Source: Lepiota brunneoincarnata
Taxonomy: Eukaryota > Basidiomycota > Agaricomycetes > Agaricales > Agaricaceae
DNA: 64,000 nt
NCBI GenBank assembly: GCA_023014365.1
Contig: JAEBUN010000021.1
Location: 806,001-870,000 of the forward strand
Reading direction: 5' to 3'
Shown here one piece after another: positions 11,831-22,892 of this stretch; the first letter of the stretch is position 1, and every line of letters begins with the position of its first letter. The translations under genes were made by a program, and so were the position numbers. The notes under the pieces were generated by a model. The model saw only the letters and a list, made by a program, of their open reading frames with translations. It did not search any database and had not been told where the DNA came from.

Positions 11831-12034
11831 TCAAAGTTCCCATTGTATTCAGATAGAACAACTGCCTGTCTAGTTGGAGACTAAGAGAATAATGTACCAA
11901 AACCCCAAAAACACTAGAATTGAATATATTTCTGGAGATTTGTGACAACCTCTCCCCCACAAACTTATAAAGTCGGAATTAGCGAACCTGTTAATGAACT
12001 TCATTGTCAATCTTGTAAAGTAATCTGCATTTCA

Positions 12035-13340
12035 ACGGTGCTATTACCGATGGTGGACCATCTGCAAATAGTCATAAGCATGAGTTGGGGGAAAGTGATG
12101 CAAACAGGCCCCGTAAGAAAAGAAAAGTGAGTTGATTGTCATAGAAGGGTATTATGGGAGCTAACTTTCAGGAAGATTACAATAACCATCCACATCAAAG
12201 TTTGTGAGACAACGCAGTCACCCACAAAGGTATCTAAGAGGTTGAACAGGAAAGATCGTAAATAGTAGAGGTGGGAGAGATATGTGTATGTAGTTACAGA
12301 TATATCCAATTATACTATGTGGCCCACAACGCAACTTGGCACTCCCAGAGTGGATCCCACTAGCACCACTCTCTATTCCCATTACTGATTTGCACTGGCT
12401 AATCTGGTCTGTAACATGCATGGATATAAGCTGATTCTGATTCAATAAGGTCTCGTTGAGATCAATTGGCAACCCCTACTTCTTCGCTAGTCATCTCATA
12501 TCCACCATGTCAGTATTTCATCTCCTTGGGGAGGGAGGGAGAGGTGACCAGGTTGCGAGCACAGCTGTGTCAGCAGTGCTGGTCTTTGATCCTCGAGGCA
12601 AGACAGAGAGAGAAGAGGGATGAGAGAAGTCAGGTAGATGTTTTGCTGATCTGTCCTACTGACCCAAGGCACAGTCAGAGATATGGGGCGGAAGACAAGG
12701 ATTTTATTAATGAAGTTTAGAGCAGAACTGGAAGGGCATGAAATAAGTTACGAGGGGAGAAGACAGCAAGCAAGGTCCGTTTCCTTATAACATTGTTGCA
12801 CCATACTCTTCATATATACAGATCATCATCACAAGGCCATGTTAGAGGGTCTTTGGAGATCCAAGACCATCATCCCAAGACCACAAATGAGGAGGAGAGG
12901 TCTTTGGAGATCCAAAGACCACTCTAACTCTAAAAACAAGTATGTTCCTCCAGCAGTTGAGTCGAATTTGCAGCAAGGAGGTGGTAGTGTGGAACTTGAA
13001 GGCTGAAGGCACTGCACACCATCAGCATCACACGACCAGAAAATTGTTAAAGGTCAGGTGATGCCTCTGATCTGTTGGTGCTGTGATCCACACCTAGTGC
13101 AACCACCACCACTGTTCCCCTCAAGTCAATGACTGCAAGCACACGTTAGCGTAAGTCAAGAAACCACAAACCGATTCTACCTGACCAACTTCTAAACAGT
13201 TATTGCCCTCCCACTTGACACCTTAAGCTTGTAACACCTGTCTGAGGATCTCCTTGGATGCAGAGCTTGAAGCACCCACACGGTTTCTGTCAGAGTTTGT
13301 CTGAGGATCTCCTTGGACATTAGCTGGCAGGATCTCCATC
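12035..13340 (+). other. CACTA interior without recognisable gene; leader with TCTGAGGATCTCCT repeats
   Basis: No ORF here is supported. From 13230 the sequence TCTGAGGATCTCCTTGG occurs twice just before the first plus-strand gene. Related copies occur before the Tnp2 gene (about 16605 and 16660), so this stretch probably includes a duplicated promoter or 5' leader. Confidence 0.5.
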
Positions 13341-16090
13341 ATGGCAGGGTGAGTCTCCATCGTGAATGGTGACACTTTCTATTCACCCAACAGCCAGCAC
13401 AATCTCGCGCTGGTGGAGGACAATACAATTGAGAGCTTTCATACATTTGTGCTAGGTGCCTTGACAGCCAACGATTTCCAACAACCACAATGGTGGACTG
13501 CACAAACAGAGTGGTTGAGCTGCATCCCCACCATACCCGCGGCTTACAGCAGTGTATTGGTAGAGTCGTTGGCTCACATCCCACAGAAATTTACCCATAC
13601 AGGTTCGGATGGATTTAGTTTGCCAGAACAGGTTGTTTTGCAGTGGCTAGCGATCAAGAACAGTCTGGATGAAATCACACAAATTCTGAAGACCAAGAAT
13701 GGCCTGAATTTTCTCTGCCCGTTTGCCCCTTCTAGTTTCAGGTATCACCAAAAACACAGCACAGAATCACGTGCACGGCATCTCGCTACCAAAGCCTGTG
13801 ACTGGTTTAGTATATGGTTGGGCTTACTCCACTGGAAAATCCACAAGATCATAGATCCTGGCTATTATGAGGGAATCACACCCGCAAAATGGGTTGTTCA
13901 GGTCGCAATGGTGCGCAAGTTCAATCAGGTGCTGCTGGATAGTCTCCAAATGGCACCGCTGTTGCAGAGATACTGGGACATAAACTGAGCAGGTGTGATT
14001 CTCCATCTCCTGCCCTGGCCATTGCAGCCAAGCCCTGCCTATTTCATGAATATCAATGTCCCTGTATGGTACCATTGGAGTCCTACAACAGATCCATCAT
14101 ATCCTGCACCTAGTGCCCATGAACTTCAACTGGCAACCACTTGGATTGCAAAGACACCTCACTTCCCTGCTACTAGCCACTGGCTGCTCATCGCATTTTC
14201 TGATGTACCCCGTGAACGGCCACTCCCATCTTCCAAATTTGACACCGGTGATGAGTTTCTGCCATGGGAACCAGACTCTTTTCAACCACAACCACCAGAT
14301 GAAGATTATGATATGTCAATTGATGAGCCCACAGATGGAAGCTCACCAGACGTACATGTATATCTCACCAAAGGAGGAACGGTGAGGATGGAGTCCACCA
14401 GGTCTGGGAGAACATCTTGGGAACCATTCTTTCAAGAGCATGCAGCTGCCGTTGCCAAGCTGAAAGCAAGAGGGACCACACTGGATTGTCAAAAATGGGA
14501 GAACCGAGAGAGGAACCCACCCACTACCAGTGCACCTGTCTTTGTCTGGGATTGGGATTTTGATGATCCCACCAAGTTTATACAACAACTTGTGAGGAGA
14601 GATGAGCGAGAGAGTATGCTTGCAGAACATGGCCCAGGGCAGAAATGGTATGATGCTGTTTTCAATGAGTGGCACTGTTGTACAGAGTGGGGGAAGGATG
14701 AGGATAGTGATGATGAAGACATGCACAAGGTCCAGGAGGTTGCTGTGGGCCCAGTTGGGTTGCTTCAGGAGTGGGGAGACCAAAGTCAGGCTCCTACAAG
14801 CACAGCTGAAGTTCCTTGGGGGGAGATATCAGAAGTTGAGCAGGCCACGCAACTTGTTCCTGTATCAACCCATCTGGTTGACAGTGACCAATTCATGGCT
14901 GACAATTTGCAGTGTGCAACTTTGGAGATCCTTTATAACCAGTTTGGCTTCACAGTCCCCACAGACCTGAATGAGAATGACACCGTAGTTGGACCCGTGA
15001 ATGGGAGGAGCTTGATTCACACTTTGGGGATTACATGGACACCTTTGGAAAGTCTATTTTTCTCCACACCACTGGGTCAAAGGTGTTTAAAGTTCCTTGC
15101 CTGTTTTTCCGAGAAGCTTCCCCCACAGCCACATATCCAAGAGTGGGACTTAGCTGACTCTAATCCTCACACCTTGATAAACTCACACCAGTTGAAATAC
15201 ATTCGAGTTGTAGCCAACTCAACTGATCAGATGTACATGTTTGATTTTGGATCAGAGTCCACTGTGCCCTGGAACCTTGCTGTATATACTGCAACAGCTG
15301 CTCTCTCCATTTGCAGGATGGGGAGTGACATTAAAGAGAAAGACATTGTGCTGGAGTTGGTTATGGCTGGGACACATTTCCACACACTTCAATCTGCTGC
15401 TACCCTCAGGGCCCTTGGCATGGGAGTGCTGCCTCAGGCGGTATCAGTTCCGCTCCATCTGCTAGACCACAAGTTCACTAAGATGGACTATGAATTCTAC
15501 CATCAGCAGTGTCAGATCATTTTGAAACAGCATTGTGGTTGGGCAGCATTGTTGTGTGGGGGCTTTGTTTGCCACATTGCTCTCAACACCATTGGTGTAC
15601 AGGGTGCTCTATCCAGCCCATCAGGCAAATATCATGATGGTTCGCTCATGTATTCTGTTATGGATGAGGCAGGAAACGAGTTTTTGGATGATGACTTGAG
15701 CCAGGATGAATTGGACGTAATCTGTGGGTTATATGTCTCATACACAGGTCTGAGTTCTTATTCCATTCATATTTAATGTGTTACTGACTACAATCTTCAG
15801 GCCAGGGAGAGGACAAAAGAAAATTGTTGTGGTTCCCCTTGACACACCTCTACAAGGGATCAGGTGAAGATTTGGGACGTTGGTCTGACCGGATGAATGA
15901 TCTCTACAACAGACAAGTGGCTTGTGCAATGGGATACTGTGAGGATGAGAAGATGGGATTCCCTTGGACTCCGTCAACTTGGCGCCAGTGGCTGAGAGGT
16001 GCCCCTGAAGGACAACGAGCGATGAAAGTCCTCAAAGAACAATCCAGGGAATTTATCAACAAGTTTGGTCCCCCTGGTGCCCATCAGTAG
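13341..16090 (+). pseudogene. CACTA-borne large hypothetical protein (WHCCTEWG family), one in-frame TGA
   Basis: One open frame runs from about 13362 to 15747, broken only by TGA at 13986-13988. The codons read RYWDIN-stop-AGVILHLLPWP, a probable TGG-to-TGA change. Intron 15748-15800 (53 bp, branch-like CTGAC) splices in phase to a last exon ending at 16090 (..MGFPWTPSTWRQWLRG..). ATG at 13341 is followed by TGA after three codons, or by a splice donor (gtgagt at 13349), so the true start is unresolved. The product would exceed 880 residues. Motifs include WKIHKIIDPGYYEG, an acidic linker and EWHCCTEWGKDEDSDDED. I recognise it only as a recurrent agaricomycete hypothetical protein. No catalytic motif is evident. 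Confidence 0.7.
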
Positions 16091-16942
16091 ATTCATCATG
16101 TCGTAGTTATGTTTTTTTTTGTTGGCTGGAATAGTGTCATGTAAATACAGAAGTACCTGAAATCATGAGTCATTTATTTGAATCTCTACCAGGCAAGCTA
16201 AGTTGAACACGAGTTACACATATGCTGAAGTCAATGGCTTGACCTATACATCTGTAAGGCTGATCCTCTTAGCTCTATTGTCACCTCCTTGCCATCATCT
16301 ATGGATCAAGGACATTGCATCTATAAGATGTTCCATTCACCCCAGAAACAGTGGGGATATCTGTGCAGCAATCACAAGAGCACATGAGAAAATGAGTCAG
16401 GTGATGCCCTGATCAACAGGATGTGTTTCCTTCACACATTCCCTTCCACCATCATGATCTCGGTTGTTAACTGCCTGGAACCTGCTTAATGGATGAGGTA
16501 AGTATTTATGAAGGTCAAACTCTCATCTACTGACACTCAACATAGATGTTATCTATGTATCTCAGCCATAGAAATTGGACGCCAGTCTGTGGCTATCATC
16601 TGAGGATCTCCTCAGATGTAAGCACAAAAACTCATACTGGAACACCCCTCGGGTACTGTCTGAGGATCCCCTCAGAGGCTAACTGAGAGTTCCCAAACTG
16701 CTGTGGGTGATCATTGTGAACAGTGACACATGCTACTCTTTGGATTGGTGGATGTTAGGCCAGACGTCCACCTTCACATACCAATTCCTTGTCCATACCC
16801 TCCCATTATGTAGAAGCATTCCTCGCGACAAGTAATATATGCTTGTTAATCTGTCTCACACATCCCTGCGTGAGTCACCCTGCATCGGCAGGAAAAGTCC
16901 ACCAGGCTGTGCTATCGTGCATTTTTTCTCTCCACCCTGGTC
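16091..16942 (+). other. Intergenic region of CACTA with second copy of the duplicated leader
   Basis: No supported gene. The part at 16600-16740 resembles 13225-13375: TCTGAGGATC(T/C)CCT twice, then GTGAA(C/T)(A/G)GTGACAC. The two CACTA genes therefore share a related upstream region. Confidence 0.55.
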
Positions 16943-18227
16943 ATGCCTATCCCCTGCACCTGCGGTTGTGGCCTGCAAGTGACATACACTACGAGACAAA
17001 ACCATTTGAATGGTTGTGGAAAGACGTCACTCAGAGCAAGTGTTTTAGCAGAGCAAGAACGACTGGGGCATGCTTCCTTGCTCCCCAACCACCAACACTG
17101 CTGGATTCCACCTCAGGACCACTGGGGGGGAGACTCCAAAAAGCAGCTGCAATCTAGTTCTGACCAGGACGGCAGCTGTAAGCGGACTAAAGCAGCTCAA
17201 CCTGAGGTGCACCAACCTCCTGGAATATTTTCTACCTCCCAAGCCAAAACGGACTTCACAGAAACCCTCCCTGCATTAGAACAAGATGGTGGTGGTAATT
17301 TCCTTGAAGCATTGCCATCTATGCACCAGCCAGACAGGTTTGTGGATAGAACCAGGCGCATGAGGGAGCAGTGATGGGGAAATAACCACCTGCGAGATGA
17401 TGGTTCTGGGCCTGCCTGTAGGAATCATAACAACAGTGAAGACAAGGGGTTTGATGGTGTTGTTGGAGCTGATCCAGAAGTTTCCCAGCCTGAAAACTGT
17501 GAGAGTGATGAAGACTGCAAGAGCAATGAAGCCTGTGAGAGTGATGGAACCTGCGAGAGCAGTGAAGATGGCAAGGTCAACGAAAACAATGGCTTGTTTG
17601 CGGGGTCTGAAGCAGCTGGTATTTCCTCTTGGGACATGCTTGAGGAAACCTTTGAGTGTGAAGCAGTGTCCGCAGCCACAGGTTTGTCCTTGCCCTATGA
17701 ATCACCTGCCTCGCTAACAATACTTCAGATATGAATGCCTTGGGAGATTCAGACCTTAATCTACTTTGTAGTTATATGCTCAAGGTGGAGGACCACATAA
17801 CTGAGTGCACCTTCAGTCAATTCCATAAAGCCTTTCCAGGCAGCAGTCAGGTTAGCCTAAAAATGACCAAGAAGTGCATTCAATCCCTGTCTGGATTTTG
17901 GCCCGTACAATACAGCTGTTGTATAAATAGTTGTGTTTGCTTTGTTGGGCCATATGAAGACCTTGCTGAATGCCCCAACTGCAAGGAAATGCGATACACA
18001 ACTAATGGAAAGCCACGCAAGACATTCAAGTACCTTCCCCTCATCCCTCGCCTACAAGCTATGTTGGCAAACCTCACACATGCGAAAAAAATGCACTATC
18101 AGGGAGAACACATTCATGAGCCTGGCATCATTAAGGACATTTTTGATGGTTCCCATTATCAGTCCTTACTCAATACTCTCATCCCTGATACAAGTCATCC
18201 CATGTACTTTTTCTCTGATGAGCGTGA

Positions 18228-20093
18228 TGTTGCGCCGCAAAATCATTTCATTTGTGAAATCACTAGCTAATAAAGTAACTAACTCTCCATTACTGAATAA
18301 TATCAGTATATGGCCATGGTCAGACACTGGGTGCGAGAGATTTAGAATACTATCTAAAATATGTGAAGGCGGACATCTCAGAAACAGAACCAGAACACCC
18401 AGACAAGTAAAAGTGATGTTAACTAACTTATGGGTGACAAGGCTATGGAAGAATGACTCTGGTATGAATGTACCCAAGCATTGTATCCGATACCATGTTA
18501 ACTAAGATATTAGTTAAGATACTCACGACTGCACAAAAAGACCCATTTCTTCGCCTCTGCCCTAGAAAGTGGACGAGTCGCAACACCTATGTCATCCGGA
18601 TGGTACCTAGTCATAATAACAGGTCCGGGAGTGAATCTTGACAAAAGAATGTAGGGATTAGCTGAATGCCCTGACAAGAATGTCCCCTTGAAAAAGTTCT
18701 GATGATATTGAAACCTAAGGGATCGAATGGGGGTATCCCCGAGGGTACTCAGGGAAGGATGCCCCCTCATAGAAACAAAAAGAGATCAGAAATGATGAAC
18801 TAGAAAATGAAGATTGATAAGAATAGAATAAGCTAATTAATTCTAGTGTTAGTCTACTACCTGAAGACTATGGAAGTGGACTTTAGAACATTAGGGTTGA
18901 AAAGCTCAGGTGTGGAGAGTCCAAGAATAAAATAAAAACCAATAGATAAACGTTAGCAAGGAAACTCGCTAACCCGGCTGGCTGTGATATAAATAGCCAG
19001 GCACCTAGGGAGCAAGTCCCTGAGAGCAAATTGATGTCGCTGATATCGGAACTCCTAGAATGATGCTCCTAAATGATGAGGAGACAATAAAATGATGAAG
19101 CTGAAGGCTTGTTTCAGGTATACCCATAAGTTAATTGTATATTGTTATAAAAACTCGTCTGTAAATTACATGGGAGGCAAGAAACCGCTTGCCTATTTCC
19201 CCCCCTGATTGTATGATTGATTAGGATAAGAATATAAAGCAATTTTACACGGTTTTCTTCGGTCATAAGACCACCAGAGACTTAAAGAGTTATACTCTTT
19301 AAAACCAGACCCTTTGAAATGATTGAGATATTGACAGACCCTTCTGCTTCACTCGAGAACTGAATACAAGTTGCTACGCCTCTTCGGTTCTTAAGTAGAA
19401 AAGTTCACAACTTCCGTTTCTTTGGGTTCCTCTTAGAGGCCTTGCCTCAGAAGTATACCATTGAATTGTAGAGCTGTTTAATTGAGAAGCGAACATAGTA
19501 CGCTAGGGCCCGTTGAAAACGCTGTCCACTAGGTCTATCTAGTTTAAAGATACTTACTGCAGGAGCTCACTAGAAGCCTGTCTCGCTGAGTAGTATAAAA
19601 GTTTTATTGCCTTGTTCAGAAGCTGTAGTGCGCTAGGGCCTGTTAGATAACGCCGTCCGCTAGGCCTACTAGCTTAAAGACACTTACTGCAGGAGCTTGT
19701 CAAAAGCCTGTCTCGCTGGGTAGTGTAAATTTACAGTATTGTCAAGAGAAAAGGATGTAGTACGCTAGGGCCCGTTAGAACATGTTGTCTGCTAGGTCTA
19801 CGGAGGTTCACTGATTGCGAAAGCTTGCATTTTGCCTGACTTATCGAATCGTGAAGATATTAGTTAACATATTATATAGCAACGACCATCAAAAGTTCCC
19901 ATTGTATTCAGATAGAACAACTGTCTGTCTAGTTGGAGACTAAGAGAATAACATACCAAAACCCTAAAAACACTAGAATTGAATATATTTCTGGAGATCT
20001 GTGACAACCTCTCCCCCACGAACTTATAAAGTCGGAATTAGCGAACCTGTTAACGAACTTCGTTTTCAATCTTGTAAAGTAATCCACATTTCA
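18228..20093 (+). repeat. LTR-like unit G, copy 2, inside the Tnp2 gene
   Basis: 1866 bp, TGTTGCGCC..ATTTCA, flanked by GTGA/GCGA (or GTGAT/GCGAC), i.e. a TSD with C-to-T differences. Removing it restores the Tnp2 frame (FFSDERD + IALSLSTDSFG). TATA-like GATATAAATAG lies near 18986. Compared with copy 1 it keeps more CpG (e.g. ACCCGGCTGG against ACTTGGCTGG). Confidence 0.85.
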
Positions 20094-21281
20094 GCGACAT
20101 TGCCCTCAGTCTTTCAACAGACAGCTTTGGTCCATTCAAACAGTGTGATAAGACATGCTGGCCCATCCTCCTTGTCAACTACAATCTCCCCCCTGAAATA
20201 TGTTTCCAGAAACAGTACCACATTCATGTTGGTACAGTCCCAGGTCCAAAAAAGCCTTGGGATTGGGATTTGTTCTGCTGGCCACTTGCTCAAGAACTCA
20301 TCCAACTTGAAATGGGTATCAAAGCTTTTGATGCGATCAGTCAATCAGTATTCTTGCTTCATGCCTATCTCATTGTAGCATTTGGTGACATTCTGGCCAT
20401 GGCCCTAATCATGCGCATGAAAGGGCAGAATGGTATCAGCCCATGCCATATCTGCAACATCAAAGGGATTTGCTCACAATCTCACACTTACTATGTCCCT
20501 CTTTGATGAGATAAGATCCCTGAAGCAAATCCTCCTCGATACAACCCATCTAATCTCCCCATTCATACTCATGAGGAGTTTTTAGAGCAAGCGCATGCTG
20601 TAGAAATGGCCCTCAGTAACTCCATACATGAAGAGCTTGCCAAACAATATGGCATCAAAGGGATACCGATCCTCAGTACCATATCTTCACTCTCATTCCC
20701 ATCTTCATTCCCATTTGACTTCATGCACCTCATTTGGGAAAATTTGATTCCCAACCTCATTCTGTTCTGGACTTGTGAATTCAAGGACCTAGATCACCAA
20801 GGCAAAGGTTGTGTTATTGCAATGCAAATCTGGAATGAAATTGGTGCGGCTATGGCAGCATGTGGTGCAACAATCCCAGCAGCTTTTGGAGCTTCAGTAC
20901 CCAACATTGTGACTAAATGGTTGCAAATGACTGCCAAGATGTATGCCATCTGGACACTCTATATTGCTCCAGTTGTGCTCTGTGGCAGGTTCACAAACAC
21001 AAAGTACTATGACCATTTCATGCAGCTTGTCAAACTTTTGAAGCTCTGCTTGTTGTTCAAGCTCACAGAAGAGGAATTGAAACAGATTGATGAGGGTTTC
21101 AAGTCTTGGGTTCAGATGTATGAGAAGTGAGTATCTACCTTCTACGTTGTGCTCTTATACTTAAATCAATGCAGACTGTACTATCAAAATGACCCTGTTT
21201 GACTCTCTGCTTGTCCTCTGACTCTCCATGCCCTTCTTCATATTGCATGGGGTATCCAGGTGGTGGGTCCTGTCTGGACGT

Positions 21282-22567
21282 TGAAAAGGTAAAAACGTTC
21301 GTATGTTTTAATATGGATAGTGGGCTTGTTTTCACTAAGCTTAGCCAAAATTCGATAAGCTTAAGCTAATACAAGTGGAATGAGATAGATAAGGAACAGT
21401 TTCGTCTTTTAGGGTGTTCTGGGGGTGTGTTCTGACAGCGAAATTCAAGAGAGTAGTGTTTTAGAGGTTAACGAACAGCCGTTGAAGTTATCTTAGCCGT
21501 ACGGTGCAACAATGAAAGGACAATCCCTGTCAATTCAAAGCGCGGGGTCTCTAGTCTCTGGTCTCTGGTCTCTGTCTCTGTCTCTGTCTCTAGCACTCTG
21601 GAACTCTAAACTCTGAACTCTGGTCTCTGTCTCTGTCTCTGGGTTGGTCGACGACCGAAGAATTCACACTTAACGACGCACACTAAATAGCCCTCTGAAA
21701 CCGTTCTTGATCACGGCTCGCAGACTTGCGTGTGGAAGCGGGGGTGAGACCTCTTGCTTCTCCACTGAACAAGTGCGACCGTATTTATATTGTTTAGATA
21801 CATACGAGAGATAGTAAATATGAAATAGAAAACAATAAGCTTAATTGTTACAGGCACTGTAGAACATTTTGGAAGGTTCGGCAGCATTTCTACCTTGCCC
21901 TGGGTTATGGGTTTTTCTCTGATTAACGAATGGCAATCCAGCCAGACGTGTTTCGTGCTCGTCTGCATTATTCTGCGTCCACGCGAGCGCGTTAAGACTC
22001 CGGATCAATTATGATCGGAATGTATAGCGGATGGACAGTCCCTTGATCCGTTGTAATTAATCTCAGTTAAGCAATAGGCCGAGGTGCCGGGACCCACAAA
22101 GCACTCGTTAATTAGGAGTCTTTGATATTTCTAGGGTTTTGGGCATCGGGTGTCGCCTCCCGAACGTTGAACGTTCCGTTCCGTGGTCCGGTCATCATTA
22201 TTGGGCTCGCTTTCGACGTAATACTCCTGCGACAGCCGCTAGGTACATTCTTTATATTCAAACGCATCCGGGTTCATCAGAAAACTGCTCGTAAGGTCCC
22301 TTGATGCGACCGGAGTATACTCGATAGACTATGTAGAGTCCTGAATCCCTCTGGAAAGCGTTCCGATAGTTTGGTTCACTAAGCTTAGTGATAATGAACT
22401 GGTTTGAACACTTCCAAGGCTCGAATATCCTCAATTCGGTCGAACTGGCTACTACGGGACATAGTACCAATCCTCTATAGAGTTCTTTAATGATATAGCC
22501 AATGATTCTATGTAGAGAATCGTTCCGGAGTACGGAATTCATGTATAGGCGTGAAATCGGCGTATCA
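21282..22567 (-). repeat. Gypsy A 3' LTR
   Basis: Plus-strand ends TGAAAAGG..GTATCA. It contains four TAAGCTTA palindromes (21336, 21356, 21836, 22380), a (GTCTCT)n-like tract at 21547-21650 and a minus-strand TATAAATA at 21782-21789. Confidence 0.95.
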
Positions 22568-22578
22568 TCTCCCCCTAA
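22568..22578 (-). other. Gypsy A polypurine tract
   Basis: Minus-strand TTAGGGGGAGA directly precedes the 3' LTR start (TGATACG). This is the expected site and composition for plus-strand priming. Confidence 0.75.
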
Positions 22579-22892
22579 CCAATTGCTGACTGTCCTCAGT
22601 CATTATCTCCTTCAAATTCGCAGTATCTGAGTCTCTCTGACGCGCTCTATGGTCTAGAACGTTCACCAGCTTCGAGGGTAGCGCACTTTCGCTAAGCTTA
22701 TTCCAAATGATGTCATGTCACCGAGTTTAAATGTATAGATCAACTGCTTGTTGCTATAGCTTAAATTTTTATCTCTTTATTGGGTCTTTTAAATGTCCCA
22801 AGGTCTCGTTTCCTCTCTTTCGTTCTCCCTCTCACTCTTTATTCGTTTTATCCTGCTCGCAGATCACTCCTTAACGCCCACTTCTATCAACA

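Larger units (their letters stand above)
9777..12034 (+). repeat. LTR-like unit G, copy 1 (interrupted by solo LTR C)
   Basis: Starts TGTTGCACC and ends ATTTCA. It is homologous end to end with 18228-20093. Without the nested LTR C it is 1867 bp. The flanks are ACAG/ACGG (or ACAGT/ACGGT), a slightly decayed 4-5 bp TSD. Internal TATA-like GATATAAATAG at about 10927, an AATAAA-like site near 11026, and three tandem ~131-bp repeats (11438-11830) fit a long LTR. No protein-coding region is visible, and its parent element is not in this window. Confidence 0.75.
9694..12126 (+). pseudogene. Possible CACTA exon with nuclear-localisation-like end, split by LTR G
   Basis: Joining 9694-9776 to 12035-12126 across the LTR G insertion gives an open frame. 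It ends with HELGESDANRPRKKRK immediately before a good donor site (gtgagt at 12127). A stop lies just upstream of 9694, so this would be an internal exon. No family is recognised. The open frame across the TSD and the splice donor are the only support. Confidence 0.25.

Noticed and set aside
18228..20093. LTR G as a hAT- or MULE-type element with 8-9 bp TSD
   Set aside because: I first saw GATGTTGC/GACATTGC as an 8-bp duplication, but copy 1 does not support it and both copies share TG..CA ends with 4-5 bp flanks.
21547..21650. (GTCTCT)n tract as a CRISPR-like or regulatory array
   Set aside because: It is a simple-sequence repeat inside an LTR and is repeated in the other LTR.
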